Part shown: piece after piece, positions 1-8,693 of the stretch | Numbering within the stretch: position 1 is the stretch's first letter | How the letters are laid out: each line of letters starts with the position of its first letter | Source: Marisediminitalea alba | GTDB taxonomy: Bacteria > Pseudomonadota > Gammaproteobacteria > Enterobacterales > Alteromonadaceae | Length of the DNA: 64,000 nucleotides | Assembly: GCF_002993365.1 (NCBI RefSeq) | Contig: NZ_PVNP01000054.1 | Span: 1 to 64,000 of the forward strand | Direction: 5' to 3' | Program-made: the position numbers and the translations under genes | Notes under the pieces: generated by a model | What the model saw: the letters and a program-made list of their open reading frames with translations, nothing else | Databases searched by the model: none | Told to the model about the DNA's origin: nothing

Positions 1-197
1 CCTAAACCGCTTCCTGTTCGTCAGGCCAGCATTTTGCCTTCGGCTTCCTTCAGATTTCACCTCACGATGAACACCCTTGCCGTTCGGCTAGCACTTCCCC
101 TTGCCGGGTGTGCAGAGGACTTCCACCTCCAAGTCATCAACTCACCACCACAGTGAGTCGAACAGTGCTAAAGCACTACGCGCCATGCCCGGCGCAC
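1..197 (-). mobile_element. Group II intron, 5' end only (runs off the left edge)
   Basis: Read on the minus strand, the segment starts with GTGCGCCGGGCATGG at 197 and continues with text typical of bacterial group II intron domain I, including GGTGGAAGTCCTC, CGGCAAGGGTGTTCATC, GTGAGGTGAAATCTGAAGG and a CTGACGAACAGGAAGC tract. The reverse transcriptase and the 3' domains would lie beyond position 1 and cannot be seen. The 5' boundary falls 3 nt past the U-tract of the grxD terminator. Insertion just downstream of a terminator hairpin is the known habit of class C (bacterial C) group II introns. The class is inferred from the insertion site and the GUGCG start, from family knowledge. Confidence 0.75.
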
Positions 198-200
198 CAT

Positions 201-231
201 AAAAAAACCGGCTGTGTTAAGCCGGCTTTTT
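201..231 (-). terminator. grxD intrinsic terminator
   Basis: On the minus strand an A-rich arm and GCCGGC are followed by an 8-nt loop, GCCGG and seven T (201-207). The hairpin core is about 208-226. It follows the grxD stop by roughly 20 nt. A group II intron begins 3 nt beyond the T run. Confidence 0.85.
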
Positions 232-247
232 CGATAATATTGGCTAA

Positions 248-595
248 CTATTCCGCTTTGGTTTTCTCAGCGGTTTCTTTAATCAGTGGCTGAAGTTCGC
301 CCTGCTGGAACATTTCCAGAATAATGTCACACCCGCCAACTAGTTCGCCGTCGACCCATAGCTGAGGAAACGTAGGCCAGTTTGCGTATGCTGGCAGCTC
401 TGCGCGGATGTCAGGGTTTTGCAAAATATCAACATACGCAAATTGCTCACCGCAGGACATTAGTGCCTGAGATGCCTGAGCTGAGAAGCCGCAGCTGGGT
501 AATTTAGGAGAGCCTTTCATATACAGCAGGATTGGGTTTTCTGAGATTTGCTGCTGAATACGCTCTAATGTGGTTTGTTCACCGTTGTTTTCCAT
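248..595 (-). CDS. grxD: Monothiol glutaredoxin, Grx4 family
   Basis: A 115-residue protein carrying the CGFS active site (SCGFSAQ, near residue 35) that defines monothiol glutaredoxins of the Grx4/GrxD class. The downstream thioredoxin-fold signatures [16 protein letters not shown] and GGCDI supply the glutathione-binding cis-Pro (TFP) and the GG loop. Family members bind a [2Fe-2S] cluster through glutathione and act in iron-sulfur cluster transfer and iron sensing in the cytosol. Length matches the family (about 115). It is monocistronic, divergent from sodB, and followed by a clear terminator. Confidence 0.95.
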   Translation of the reverse strand: MENNGEQTTLERIQQQISENPILLYMKGSPKLPSCGFSAQASQALMSCGEQFAYVDILQNPDIRAELPAYANWPTFPQLWVDGELVGGCDIILEMFQQGELQPLIKETAEKTKAE

Positions 596-956
596 GAATG
601 CCTCTTAACTTTTTACCTTTACAGGGATATGTATGCATGAACGCCACTTTTCAAGGGCGGGTAGCTTCGATTGTACCATTAATATGTGCCGCGCATAAAT
701 TCTGATTTAACAGTTTGCCATGGCGTAAGTGATCCGATAAGTGCTTTTACGCCTATGATATAGCAAGCTGATGTTGGAGTTTCACAAGCGCTTGGGCTAA
801 TCTGTAATACAAATAGTCAGTCAGCTTGTTACGACACACAACAGCATTTGGATTGGTTACCGGTTTTGTGACTGCGATGTAATAGGTTCCCACCGCCGCC
901 AACTAACTCAAAAAAGAAAAATTTCATCTAATTGTCATTGGGTTAAATAAATCCGT

Positions 957-971
957 CCCTATATCATAGGG
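957..971. promoter_or_regulatory. Perfect 15-bp dyad upstream of sodB
   Basis: CCCTAT-ATC-ATAGGG is a perfect inverted repeat with 6-bp arms, centred about 55 bp before the predicted sodB transcription start. Its position suggests an activator or repressor site. I do not recognise the cognate regulator. Confidence 0.45.
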
Positions 972-982
972 TGTCGGGATAA

Positions 983-1010
983 TTGACCGTTAGAACAATA
1001 GACTTATTCT
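983..1010 (+). promoter_or_regulatory. Predicted sigma70 promoter of sodB
   Basis: TTGACC at 983-988, a 16-nt spacer, and TATTCT at 1005-1010, placing the transcript start near 1017 and leaving a leader of about 37 nt before the ATG at 1054. Inferred from consensus only. Confidence 0.5.
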
Positions 1011-1053
1011 GATAACAGACTACGTACAACTAACCAAGAAAATGGAGACTCAT

Positions 1054-1638
1054 ATGGCTTTTGAACTACCAGCGTTACCTTATGAAAAAGATGCTCTGGA
1101 GCCACACATTTCTGCTGAGACGCTTGATTACCACTATGGTAAACACCACGCTACTTACGTAACCAAACTGAATGGTCTGGTAGAAGGTACTGATCTGGAA
1201 TCAAAGAGCCTGGAAGAAATCGTTAAGACTTCTGAAGGCGGCGTATTCAACAACGCTGCTCAGGTATGGAACCACACGTTCTACTGGAACTGCTTAAGCC
1301 CGAATGGCGGCGGTGAGCCAACTGGCGCACTGGCAGACGCAATCGTTGCAAAATGGGGTTCTTTTGAAGACTTCCAGGCTGCATTCAACGATAAAGCCGT
1401 TAACAACTTTGGTTCAAGCTGGACCTGGCTGGTTAAAACTGCTGACGGTAGCCTGGATATCGTTAACACCAGCAATGCAGCAACCCCACTGACTGACGGC
1501 AGCCTGACCCCAGTGCTGACCGTGGACCTGTGGGAACACGCTTACTACATCGACTATCGTAACCTGCGTCCTAAGTACTTAGGTGGCTTCTGGGCACTGG
1601 TTAACTGGGAATTCGCAGCCGCTAACTTCGGCGCATAA
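1054..1638 (+). CDS. sodB: Iron superoxide dismutase
   Basis: A 194-residue SodB-type enzyme that dismutates superoxide in the cytoplasm. The N-terminus [20 protein letters not shown] aligns with the classical SodB start. The HHxxY segment [11 protein letters not shown] supplies the first metal histidine, NHTFYWNCL the second, and [13 protein letters not shown] the Asp and His ligands. I chose the ATG at 1054 over the in-frame ATG at 1042 because TGGAGA lies just upstream and homologues start at MxFELP. A hairpin with a weak T tail follows the stop. Confidence 0.96.
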   Translation: MAFELPALPYEKDALEPHISAETLDYHYGKHHATYVTKLNGLVEGTDLESKSLEEIVKTSEGGVFNNAAQVWNHTFYWNCLSPNGGGEPTGALADAIVAKWGSFEDFQAAFNDKAVNNFGSSWTWLVKTADGSLDIVNTSNAATPLTDGSLTPVLTVDLWEHAYYIDYRNLRPKYLGGFWALVNWEFAAANFGA

Positions 1639-1647
1639 GCCCTTTTT

Positions 1648-1670
1648 CGTACCCGCACCCTGCGGGTACG
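1648..1670 (+). terminator. Probable sodB terminator hairpin
   Basis: Perfect 10-bp stem CGTACCCGCA/TGCGGGTACG with a CCC loop, 10 nt after the sodB stop. The T tail is weak (ATCCTTCTCT). A CCTTTTT just before the stem means it could also work leftward. Confidence 0.6.
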
Positions 1671-1873
1671 ATCCTTCTCTCCCCCACTGATAATTTTCAC
1701 TTTTTTCTGCTTATTACTGCTCTTTGCCAGCCCTTAGTTCACTTGGGCCTCATGATTTTATTAACATTTTTGTTGCAAAAATAAACGACGAGTTACACCT
1801 TTTGCCCATTGTTTTCTGAAATTATAGGACTATGCTGGAAGTACGGGAGACCGTTTTTTATACAGGGGTATTT

Positions 1874-3796
1874 ATGGGTATTTTCGAGCATTACCAAGAG
1901 CGCTATGAAAAACATAAGCAAGAAGAGTTTACCATTCAGGAATTCTTAGACATCTGTAAAAACGACCCGATGGCCTATGCAAATTCCGCGGAAAGATTGC
2001 TACAGGCCATTGGTGAGCCTGAAATGATAGACACATCCACCGATCCGGCACTCAGCCGCATTTTCTCAAACCGCGTTATCGCCCGCTATCCGGCATTCCA
2101 TGAATTTTTTGGCATGGAAGAAGCGATTGAACAGATAGTGTCCTACCTGCGTCACGCTGCTCAGGGGCTGGAAGAGAAGAAGCAAATTCTGTACTTGTTA
2201 GGCCCGGTAGGTGGCGGTAAATCATCACTCGCTGAACGGCTTAAAGAGCTGATGCAGAAGGTGCCGATTTACATGATTAAAGACTCACCGGTTAACGACC
2301 ATCCGTTCTGTCTGTTTGACTTAAATGAAGACGGCAACATTCTTGAGCAAGAGTACGGCATTCCAAAGCGCTATTTAAAAACGATTATGTCACCCTGGGC
2401 CAGAAAGCGCCTGCATGAATACAACGGTGACATCACTAAATTTAAAGTCGTGAAGGTATATCCATCCATTCTCGATCAGGTGGGCATTGCTAAAACCGAA
2501 CCTGGCGATGAAAACAACCAGGATATTTCGTCGCTGGTCGGTAAAGTGGATATCCGTCGTCTGGAGCAATTTGCTCAGAACGATCCCGATGCCTACAGCT
2601 ACTCAGGTTCTCTGTGTAAGGCCAATCAGGGCCTGATGGAGTTTGTGGAAATGTTTAAAGCACCAATTAAGGTGCTGCATCCGCTGCTAACTGCAACCCA
2701 GGAAGGCAATTATAACCCTACTGAAGGGTTTTCCGCCCTGCCCTTTGACGGGCTGATTCTGGCCCACTCTAACGAATCTGAATGGCAGTCGTTCCGCAAC
2801 AACAAAAACAATGAAGCGTTCCTGGACCGGGTTTACATTGTAAAAGTGCCTTATTGCCTGCGCGTTTCTGAAGAAATGCGGATCTACGACAAACTATTGC
2901 AAAACAGTGAATTACACGGCGCGCCCTGCGCACCAGACACGTTAAAAAGTTTGGCCCAGTTTATTGTGCTGTCGCGCCTCAAAGAACCAGAAAACTCCAG
3001 CATCTATTCGAAAATGCGGGTCTACGATGGTGAAAGCCTGAAAGATACCGATCCAAAAGCCAAGTCCTATCAGGAATACCGCGATTACGCTGGGGTAGAT
3101 GAGGGCATGGAAGGATTGTCTACCCGTTTCGCGTTTAAGATCCTGTCGCGCGTGTTTAATTTTGATCATACCGAAGTGGCGGCCAATCCGGTGCACCTTT
3201 TCTACGTACTGGAGCGGCAGATAGAGCGCGAGCAGTTCCCTCAGGATACGGCGGATCGCTATAAGGAGTTTTTGAAAGGCTTCTTAATTCCGCACTACGT
3301 GGAGTTCATTGGCAAAGAAATTCAAACGGCTTATCTGGAGTCTTACTCAGAGTATGGCCAGAACCTGTTTGACCGCTATGTCACCTATGCAGACTTCTGG
3401 ATCCAGGATCAGGAATACCGCGACCCGGAAACCGGTCAGCTGTTTGATCGTGCGTCGCTGAATGCCGAGCTGGAGAAAACTGAAAAACCGGCCGGTATCA
3501 GTAACCCGAAAGATTTCCGTAATGAGATCGTGAATTTTGTGCTCCGCGCCCGGGCCAATAACGGGGGTAAAAACCCTAACTGGACCAGCTACGAAAAACT
3601 GCGCACCGTAATAGAGAAGAAAATGTTCTCCAATACGGAAGATCTGCTGCCGGTGATTTCGTTTAACACCAAGGGGTCTGCCGAAGATCGTAAGAAACAC
3701 GACGACTTTGTGAACCGAATGGTGGAAAAAGGGTATACACAAAAACAAGTACGGTTACTGTGCGAATGGTACCTGCGTGTCCGCAAAGCATCTTAG
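1874..3796 (+). CDS. prkA: PrkA-type serine protein kinase (YeaG family)
   Basis: A 640-residue cytosolic AAA+/PrkA protein, close to the length of E. coli YeaG (644). The N-terminus MGIFEHYQERYEKHKQEEFT matches the family start, so the upstream in-frame ATG at 1832 is rejected; AGGGG lies just before 1874. The Walker A motif GPVGGGKSS sits near residue 112 in the PrkA AAA domain, and the C-terminal half is the PrkA kinase-like domain. It is first in a three-gene operon with the VWA protein and the SpoVR protein, a set linked in other bacteria to starvation, nitrogen and stationary-phase responses. The exact substrate cannot be seen. Confidence 0.95.
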   Translation: MGIFEHYQERYEKHKQEEFTIQEFLDICKNDPMAYANSAERLLQAIGEPEMIDTSTDPALSRIFSNRVIARYPAFHEFFGMEEAIEQIVSYLRHAAQGLEEKKQILYLLGPVGGGKSSLAERLKELMQKVPIYMIKDSPVNDHPFCLFDLNEDGNILEQEYGIPKRYLKTIMSPWARKRLHEYNGDITKFKVVKVYPSILDQVGIAKTEPGDENNQDISSLVGKVDIRRLEQFAQNDPDAYSYSGSLCKANQGLMEFVEMFKAPIKVLHPLLTATQEGNYNPTEGFSALPFDGLILAHSNESEWQSFRNNKNNEAFLDRVYIVKVPYCLRVSEEMRIYDKLLQNSELHGAPCAPDTLKSLAQFIVLSRLKEPENSSIYSKMRVYDGESLKDTDPKAKSYQEYRDYAGVDEGMEGLSTRFAFKILSRVFNFDHTEVAANPVHLFYVLERQIEREQFPQDTADRYKEFLKGFLIPHYVEFIGKEIQTAYLESYSEYGQNLFDRYVTYADFWIQDQEYRDPETGQLFDRASLNAELEKTEKPAGISNPKDFRNEIVNFVLRARANNGGKNPNWTSYEKLRTVIEKKMFSNTEDLLPVISFNTKGSAEDRKKHDDFVNRMVEKGYTQKQVRLLCEWYLRVRKAS

Positions 3797-3822
3797 GGTG
3801 CAATTTAGCGTGAAGGGGTTGT

Positions 3823-5106
3823 ATGGCACATTTCATAGACCGCAGGTTAAATAGCAAAGGGAAAAGTACCCTTAACCGTCAGCGGTTTTTAAAACGATAT
3901 AAGCAACAAATCAAACGCGCTGTGTCAGATGCCGTCGGTCAACGTTCGGTGACCGACGTCGAGTCTGGCGAACATATCAGCATACCCAAACAAGATATCT
4001 CCGAACCATTATTTCACACCGGTAAGGGCGGCAAACGAACGGTTGTTCACCCAGGTAACGATCAGTTTACCGCCGGTGACCGCATCGATCGGCCGCCGCC
4101 TCAGGGTGGCCAGGGCTCAGGCCAGGGCGATGCCGGTAATAGCGGTGAAGGTGAGGATGACTTTACCTTCTCCATCTCCAAAGACGAATACCTCGACTTA
4201 CTGTTTGAAGATTTGGCCCTGCCCAATTTAAAAAACAGCCAGTTCGATCAGGTAGTACAGTACGAAACTTACCGCGCGGGTTATCAAACCGACGGGGTGC
4301 CTACCAATCTGGATATTGTGCGCTCACTTAAAGGCTCGATGGCCAGACGGGTAGCGCTAACTGCCGCAGACCGGCGTAAGCTGCGTGAGGCCGAAGAAGA
4401 GCTCGAGAAGCTTAAAGCCGACAAACACGATAACACCGTGGCGATTATCGAACTGGAAAAAACCATTGGCGCGTTAAAAGCCAAAATTGCTGGTGTTCCG
4501 TTTATTGACACCTTCGATTTACGCTTTAAAAACTACGCGAAAAAGCCTGTCCCTACCAGCAAGGCAGTGATGTTTTGCCTGATGGATGTCTCCGGCTCGA
4601 TGGATCAGGCCACCAAAGACATGGCCAAGCGTTTTTATATTCTGCTCTATTTGTTTTTAAGCCGGACCTATAAAAACGTCGAGGTGGTATACATTCGCCA
4701 TCATACTCAGGCCAAAGAGGTCGATGAGCAGGAGTTTTTCTACTCACAGGAAACCGGCGGTACGATTGTATCCAGCGCGCTGAAACTGATGGACGAAATT
4801 ATTGCCGAACGCTATCAGGACAGCGACTGGAACATTTATGCCGCGCAGGCATCAGACGGGGATAACTGGGCCGACGACTCGCCTCAGTGCCGCGAAATTC
4901 TGATGAAAAAACTGCTACCGGTAACGCGCTATTTCGCCTACATCGAAATTACCGAACGCCAGCACCAAAGCCTGTGGCGGGAATATCAAAGCGTGGAGGA
5001 AGCCTGCAGTAACTTTGTTTGCAAACACATCATCTCGGTCAGCGATATCTATCCTGTATTCCGTGAACTGTTTGAAAAAACCAGTGAAACCAGCGGAGGA
5101 AGCTAA
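3823..5106 (+). CDS. yeaH: UPF0229 protein YeaH, VWA-domain partner of PrkA
   Basis: A 427-residue UPF0229 (YeaH/YhbH) protein. A glycine-rich stretch ([20 protein letters not shown]) precedes a conserved region and a charged helical segment. The C-terminal half is a von Willebrand A-like domain with the MIDAS motif DVSGS in [16 protein letters not shown], and a later SDGDNW. It begins 26 nt after prkA, and its stop overlaps the next start (TAATG), so translation is probably coupled. The prkA-yeaH-ycgB order is the usual enterobacterial and marine gammaproteobacterial arrangement. Biochemical role not established by sequence. Confidence 0.93.
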   Translation: MAHFIDRRLNSKGKSTLNRQRFLKRYKQQIKRAVSDAVGQRSVTDVESGEHISIPKQDISEPLFHTGKGGKRTVVHPGNDQFTAGDRIDRPPPQGGQGSGQGDAGNSGEGEDDFTFSISKDEYLDLLFEDLALPNLKNSQFDQVVQYETYRAGYQTDGVPTNLDIVRSLKGSMARRVALTAADRRKLREAEEELEKLKADKHDNTVAIIELEKTIGALKAKIAGVPFIDTFDLRFKNYAKKPVPTSKAVMFCLMDVSGSMDQATKDMAKRFYILLYLFLSRTYKNVEVVYIRHHTQAKEVDEQEFFYSQETGGTIVSSALKLMDEIIAERYQDSDWNIYAAQASDGDNWADDSPQCREILMKKLLPVTRYFAYIEITERQHQSLWREYQSVEEACSNFVCKHIISVSDIYPVFRELFEKTSETSGGS

Positions 5107-6617
5107 TGACGGCTGAAGTAGCAGAAGTAAAGAAAACACTCAGCGACGGGCCTGACTGGACCTTCGATATGCTGGCCCAGTACGAAGCTGAAATAGACCG
5201 TATTGCCAAAGAATATAAACTCGACATCTATCCAAACCAAATTGAGGTGATCACCGCCGAGCAAATGATGGATGCCTATGCCAGCATTGGTATGCCTATT
5301 AATTATACCCACTGGTCATTTGGCAAAAAATTTATTCAGAACGAGCAGCAATACCGCCGCGGTCAGATGGGCCTGGCCTACGAAATAGTGATTAATTCTA
5401 ATCCGTGTATTGCTTACCTGATGGAAGAAAATACCATAACCATGCAGGCGCTGGTAATGGCTCATGCCTGTTACGGGCACAACTCCTTTTTTAAAGGCAA
5501 TTACCTGTTTCAAACCTGGACCGATGCCAGCTCGATTATCGATTATCTGGTGTTTGCCAAAAACTATATTGCCAAGTGCGAGCAAAAATACGGTTACGAA
5601 GAAGTCGAGCAAACACTGGACTCCTGCCACGCGCTGATGAATTTTGGTGTAGACCGTTACAAACGCCCGCAGAAGCTATCGCTGCAGGAAGAAAAGAGCC
5701 GCCAGAAACAACGGGCCAAGTATTTGCAGTCGCAGGTAAATGAACTTTGGCGCACCCTGCCCGACAGCAAAGAAAAAAATCAGCCCAAGGCTATGCGTTT
5801 CCCGGCGGAGCCTCAGGAAAACCTGCTTTATTTCATCGAAAAAAATGCGCCGTTGCTGGAGCCCTGGCAACGTGAAATTGTGCGCATCGTGCGCAAAGTG
5901 TCGCAGTACTTCTATCCGCAAAAGCAAACCCAGGTAATGAACGAAGGCTGGGCGTGTTTCTGGCATTACCATATTTTAAACAAGCTTTATGATGAAGGAC
6001 TGGTAACCGACCGTTTTATGCTAGAGTTCCTGCACAGTCATACCAGCGTGGTTACTCAACCCGACTATAACAGCCCTTATTACAGCGGTATCAATCCATA
6101 TGCACTGGGCTTTAATATGTTTATGGATATCAAACGGATTTGCCAGGAGCCTACCGACGAGGACCGTTACTGGTTCCCGGACATTGCTGGTAAGGACTGG
6201 CTGGAAACCGTGCATTTCGCCATGCATAACTTTAAGGATGAAAGCTTTATCAGTCAGTTTTTATCACCCAAAGTCATGCGGGACTTTAAACTGTTTGCGG
6301 TAGAAGATGATTCTGATAAACCCTATGTGAGCGTATCGGCCATTCACGACGAGCGCGGCTACCGTGCAATTCGGGAAAAGCTCTCCGCCCAGTACAACCT
6401 GAGTAACTTAGAGCCCAATATTCAGGTGTATAACGTGGATGTGCGCGGCGATCGTTCGCTCACTTTACGGTATGTACCGCAAAATGGCATTCCGCTGGCC
6501 GACAGCAAAGACGAAGTGATGCGCCACCTGCACCGGCTGTGGAAATTCGACGTAAAACTCGAACAGATACAGGATGATGGCGAGCCAGCAGTAATAGCCC
6601 GCTGTATAAGACAATAA
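5106..6617 (+). CDS. ycgB: SpoVR family protein YcgB
   Basis: A 503-residue SpoVR-family protein (E. coli YcgB is about 510). Recognisable blocks are YPNQIEVITAEQMMDAYASIG and GMPINYTHWSFGK near the N-terminus, NEGWACFWHYHI in the middle, and NPYALGFNMFMDI further on. The ATG overlaps the yeaH stop by one base. In Bacillus the family is named for a spore cortex defect; in gammaproteobacteria it is co-transcribed with prkA and yeaH and its molecular function is unknown. A RAYT element begins only 1 nt after the stop codon. Confidence 0.93.
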   Translation: MTAEVAEVKKTLSDGPDWTFDMLAQYEAEIDRIAKEYKLDIYPNQIEVITAEQMMDAYASIGMPINYTHWSFGKKFIQNEQQYRRGQMGLAYEIVINSNPCIAYLMEENTITMQALVMAHACYGHNSFFKGNYLFQTWTDASSIIDYLVFAKNYIAKCEQKYGYEEVEQTLDSCHALMNFGVDRYKRPQKLSLQEEKSRQKQRAKYLQSQVNELWRTLPDSKEKNQPKAMRFPAEPQENLLYFIEKNAPLLEPWQREIVRIVRKVSQYFYPQKQTQVMNEGWACFWHYHILNKLYDEGLVTDRFMLEFLHSHTSVVTQPDYNSPYYSGINPYALGFNMFMDIKRICQEPTDEDRYWFPDIAGKDWLETVHFAMHNFKDESFISQFLSPKVMRDFKLFAVEDDSDKPYVSVSAIHDERGYRAIREKLSAQYNLSNLEPNIQVYNVDVRGDRSLTLRYVPQNGIPLADSKDEVMRHLHRLWKFDVKLEQIQDDGEPAVIARCIRQ

Positions 6618-6618
6618 C

Positions 6619-6642
6619 GATCAAGGGGTCAGATTCTTTGAA
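6619..6642 (+). repeat. Left inverted repeat of the RAYT element
   Basis: 24-bp end starting GATCAAGGGGTCAGATTC; 23 of 24 bases match the reverse complement of 7472-7495. It overlaps the last codons of the transposase gene. Confidence 0.8.
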
Positions 6643-7345
6643 GCCATTCCTTAAACTCTTCAGAGCGTCTATCCCCTCCGTGTTCAAGATATCCGGCAAA
6701 GCGTTCAAGCTTTGCGGATATCTGCTTTACAAATTTATCATCGCCCAGCACCCTGGACTTATTTATTGATAATCTAATCTTGTTCAATATCTCATTTGAT
6801 AAGGAGTTGTCGAGAAGACGGTTATAGGCCAACTTTCGACTCGCGGAGTCAACACCGAGGGATAAATAGAGAGGGTGAGGCTCTAACATGGCAATATTTT
6901 TGTTGCCTCCATTTGCATGATAGCTACTCCATGTATAGTCTTTTGGGTGATTTACCATTTTTGCTCTGACAGGATTTAGTTCTATATACTGATAAACCTG
7001 CAGCAGGTACTCGTCAGAATTCACCAAACTGGATTTGAATCTACCTTCCCAAAGCGTGCCGGTTCGATTGTAAGTGGTATTGAAATAACGAACATAATAA
7101 CGTCCTAAACTCTGCATAACATGACTAATGCCCTCATAGTCTGATGCTTGCAAAAGTAAATGAACATGGTTTGTCATCAGTACATAACAATGTATCCGCA
7201 CATTAAATTTTTCTGCGCTCTCTTTAAGTTTTTTAAGGTAAACAGCATAATCTTTAGCCTGAAAAAAGCATGCTTGTTTATTATTCCCTCGTTGAACAAC
7301 GTGTACGGGTATATTTGGAAGCAATACCCTCGGACGACGAGCCAA
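6629..7345 (-). CDS. REP-associated tyrosine transposase (Y1_Tnp, RAYT)
   Basis: A 238-residue protein beginning LARRPRVLLPNIPVHVVQRGNN (first residue read as Met). The HUH pair is in YVLMTNHVHLLLQ, and the catalytic tyrosine is expected in YYVRYFNTTYNRTGTLWEGRF, as in the IS200/IS605-related TnpA_REP family. I place the start at a TTG (7343-7345): AAGGAG at 7354-7359 lies 8 nt upstream, and the protein then begins where family members do. An ATG further upstream at 7399 would add 18 residues without family support. It probably processes palindromic repeats such as the flanking inverted ends. Confidence 0.85.
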   Translation of the reverse strand: MARRPRVLLPNIPVHVVQRGNNKQACFFQAKDYAVYLKKLKESAEKFNVRIHCYVLMTNHVHLLLQASDYEGISHVMQSLGRYYVRYFNTTYNRTGTLWEGRFKSSLVNSDEYLLQVYQYIELNPVRAKMVNHPKDYTWSSYHANGGNKNIAMLEPHPLYLSLGVDSASRKLAYNRLLDNSLSNEILNKIRLSINKSRVLGDDKFVKQISAKLERFAGYLEHGGDRRSEEFKEWLQRI

Positions 7346-7471
7346 TTTAAAATCTCCTTGAAAACAAACTGGCTTAAATCTTATTTTAAAACCCATCAAA
7401 TTATACTGGCCAACGGGACAGTTTCTTGATTTGCGGTGAACTAAGGGTTTACCTCACTATGAGAAAGTATT

Positions 7472-7495
7472 TTCAAAGAACCTGACCCCTTGATC
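7472..7495 (-). repeat. Right inverted repeat of the RAYT element
   Basis: Inverted partner of 6619-6642 with one mismatch. It ends 1 nt before the stop codon of the MFS gene. Confidence 0.8.
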
Positions 7496-7496
7496 T

Positions 7497-8669
7497 CTAC
7501 TGACGCTTGTCCATTTGCTGCGGCGTTATCAGCAGTAATACCAATCCACCTGCCGCCGCACAGGCCCCGGCTGCAGAGAACGTTAGCATGGACCCGGCTC
7601 CCTGCTGCCACATCAATCCGGCAGCGTAATTGCCCACAGCGCCGCCCAGTCCAAACGCCAGACTGATATAGGCGGCCTGGATTCGTCCGTGGATCTGGGT
7701 AGGGAAATAATGATGGATAAAATGCATCGAGGTAGAGTGGTTTAAGCCAAAGCTTAGAGCATGGATAAACTGACTGAAGAACACCAGCCAGAACATGTCT
7801 GCCAGGGTGCCCAGAACCAGCCATCGAAGGCCAGTGGCGAGCAAACAGAACACCATTAAACGCCACACACCAAAACGGGATATCAACCGCTGGGCCACCA
7901 GGAAAATGCCAACCTCTACAGTTACTCCCAATGCGATCAGCAAACCGGTTTGCATGCCGGAATACCCCAAATCCCGCATATACAGTGCAAAAAAACCGTA
8001 GTACGCGCCAAAACTTAATTGTAGTAAGGCATTGGACAGCAGAAACAACAGTGCCACTTTATCCCGCAAAAAAGGCATGATCCGCACCGCAACAGCGGCT
8101 TTCGGTTTAAGGTTTTGCGGCTGGGTAAGCGTAAGGCTGCTGATAAACAGACCGATTAACACCAGCATCGATGCATAAATTGGCGCGTCAGTAGAAAAAA
8201 AGTCGAGTGCCTGTCCAACCAAAACGGTCAGTACAATAAAGCCAATACTGCCCCACAAACGAATACGACCGTATCGTTTAGAGTCTCCTTCGATAGTTTG
8301 CAACGTGAGTACTTCGAGCTGCGGCAATACTGCGGTCCAGAACATCATCATCAGGCCCATAACCAGCGTCAGATACCAGAATGAATAGGCCCAGAACACA
8401 CCAATAAAACTCAGTACGGTTAAACCGCTACCGAGTCTTAAAATAAACAGTATTTTGCCGGTGCGATCGGCAACTCCTGCCCATAGCGAGGGGCCGATAA
8501 TACGTGCCAGGGTAATCACCGCAAACAACTCGCCAATTTCGACTGAGGTGAAACCGCGCCCATCAAGGAAAACGCCAAGGTAAGGGGTAATTACCCCTAA
8601 CTGACCAAAGTACAGAGCATAGGCAAGGCTGAGCGCTATAATAGCAAAGCGGCTGGAAGACACCGCCAT
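7497..8669 (-). CDS. MFS transporter, 3-phenylpropionate transporter-like (HcaT family)
   Basis: A 390-residue integral membrane protein with about 12 hydrophobic segments and an MFS loop 2-3 signature (GVADRTGK). The N-terminus ALSLAYALYFGQLGVITPYLGVFLDGRGF and the overall pattern resemble the HcaT/PPP (MFS_1_like) group, which includes proton symporters for aromatic acids. The true substrate cannot be read from sequence. It lies 24 nt downstream of aroC on the same strand and is likely the last gene of a prmB-aroC-MFS transcription unit. The RAYT element begins immediately beyond its stop. Confidence 0.8.
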   Translation of the reverse strand: MAVSSSRFAIIALSLAYALYFGQLGVITPYLGVFLDGRGFTSVEIGELFAVITLARIIGPSLWAGVADRTGKILFILRLGSGLTVLSFIGVFWAYSFWYLTLVMGLMMMFWTAVLPQLEVLTLQTIEGDSKRYGRIRLWGSIGFIVLTVLVGQALDFFSTDAPIYASMLVLIGLFISSLTLTQPQNLKPKAAVAVRIMPFLRDKVALLFLLSNALLQLSFGAYYGFFALYMRDLGYSGMQTGLLIALGVTVEVGIFLVAQRLISRFGVWRLMVFCLLATGLRWLVLGTLADMFWLVFFSQFIHALSFGLNHSTSMHFIHHYFPTQIHGRIQAAYISLAFGLGGAVGNYAAGLMWQQGAGSMLTFSAAGACAAAGGLVLLLITPQQMDKRQ

Positions 8670-8693
8670 TATTTAGATGTCGGGTTCAGCATC

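Larger units (their letters stand above)
596..1053. other. 458-bp intergenic region between divergent grxD and sodB
   Basis: No convincing open reading frame on either strand. It must hold the grxD promoter (minus) and the sodB promoter (plus). On the sodB side there is a perfect dyad and a good -35/-10 pair, listed separately. The central part (about 620-940) shows no structure I can support. Confidence 0.6.
6619..7495 (-). mobile_element. RAYT (REP-associated tyrosine transposase) element with terminal inverted repeats
   Basis: An 877-bp unit carries one transposase gene and is bounded by 24-bp inverted ends (6619-6642 and 7472-7495) that differ at one base; the shared core is GATCAAGGGGTCAG followed by TTCTTTGAA. 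It sits between the stop of ycgB and the stop of the convergent MFS gene without disrupting either. Ends with a GGGGTCAG core are common for RAYT-associated palindromic elements in marine gammaproteobacteria. Confidence 0.75.

Noticed and set aside
108..293. A plus-strand peptide of about 61 residues across the left edge
   Set aside because: It reads antisense through the group II intron and the grxD terminator and has no ribosome binding site.
1034..1039. Base pairing of the candidate small RNA with the sodB leader
   Set aside because: Only six contiguous base pairs; with about 80 by 40 possible positions such a match is expected by chance. Kept only as something to test.
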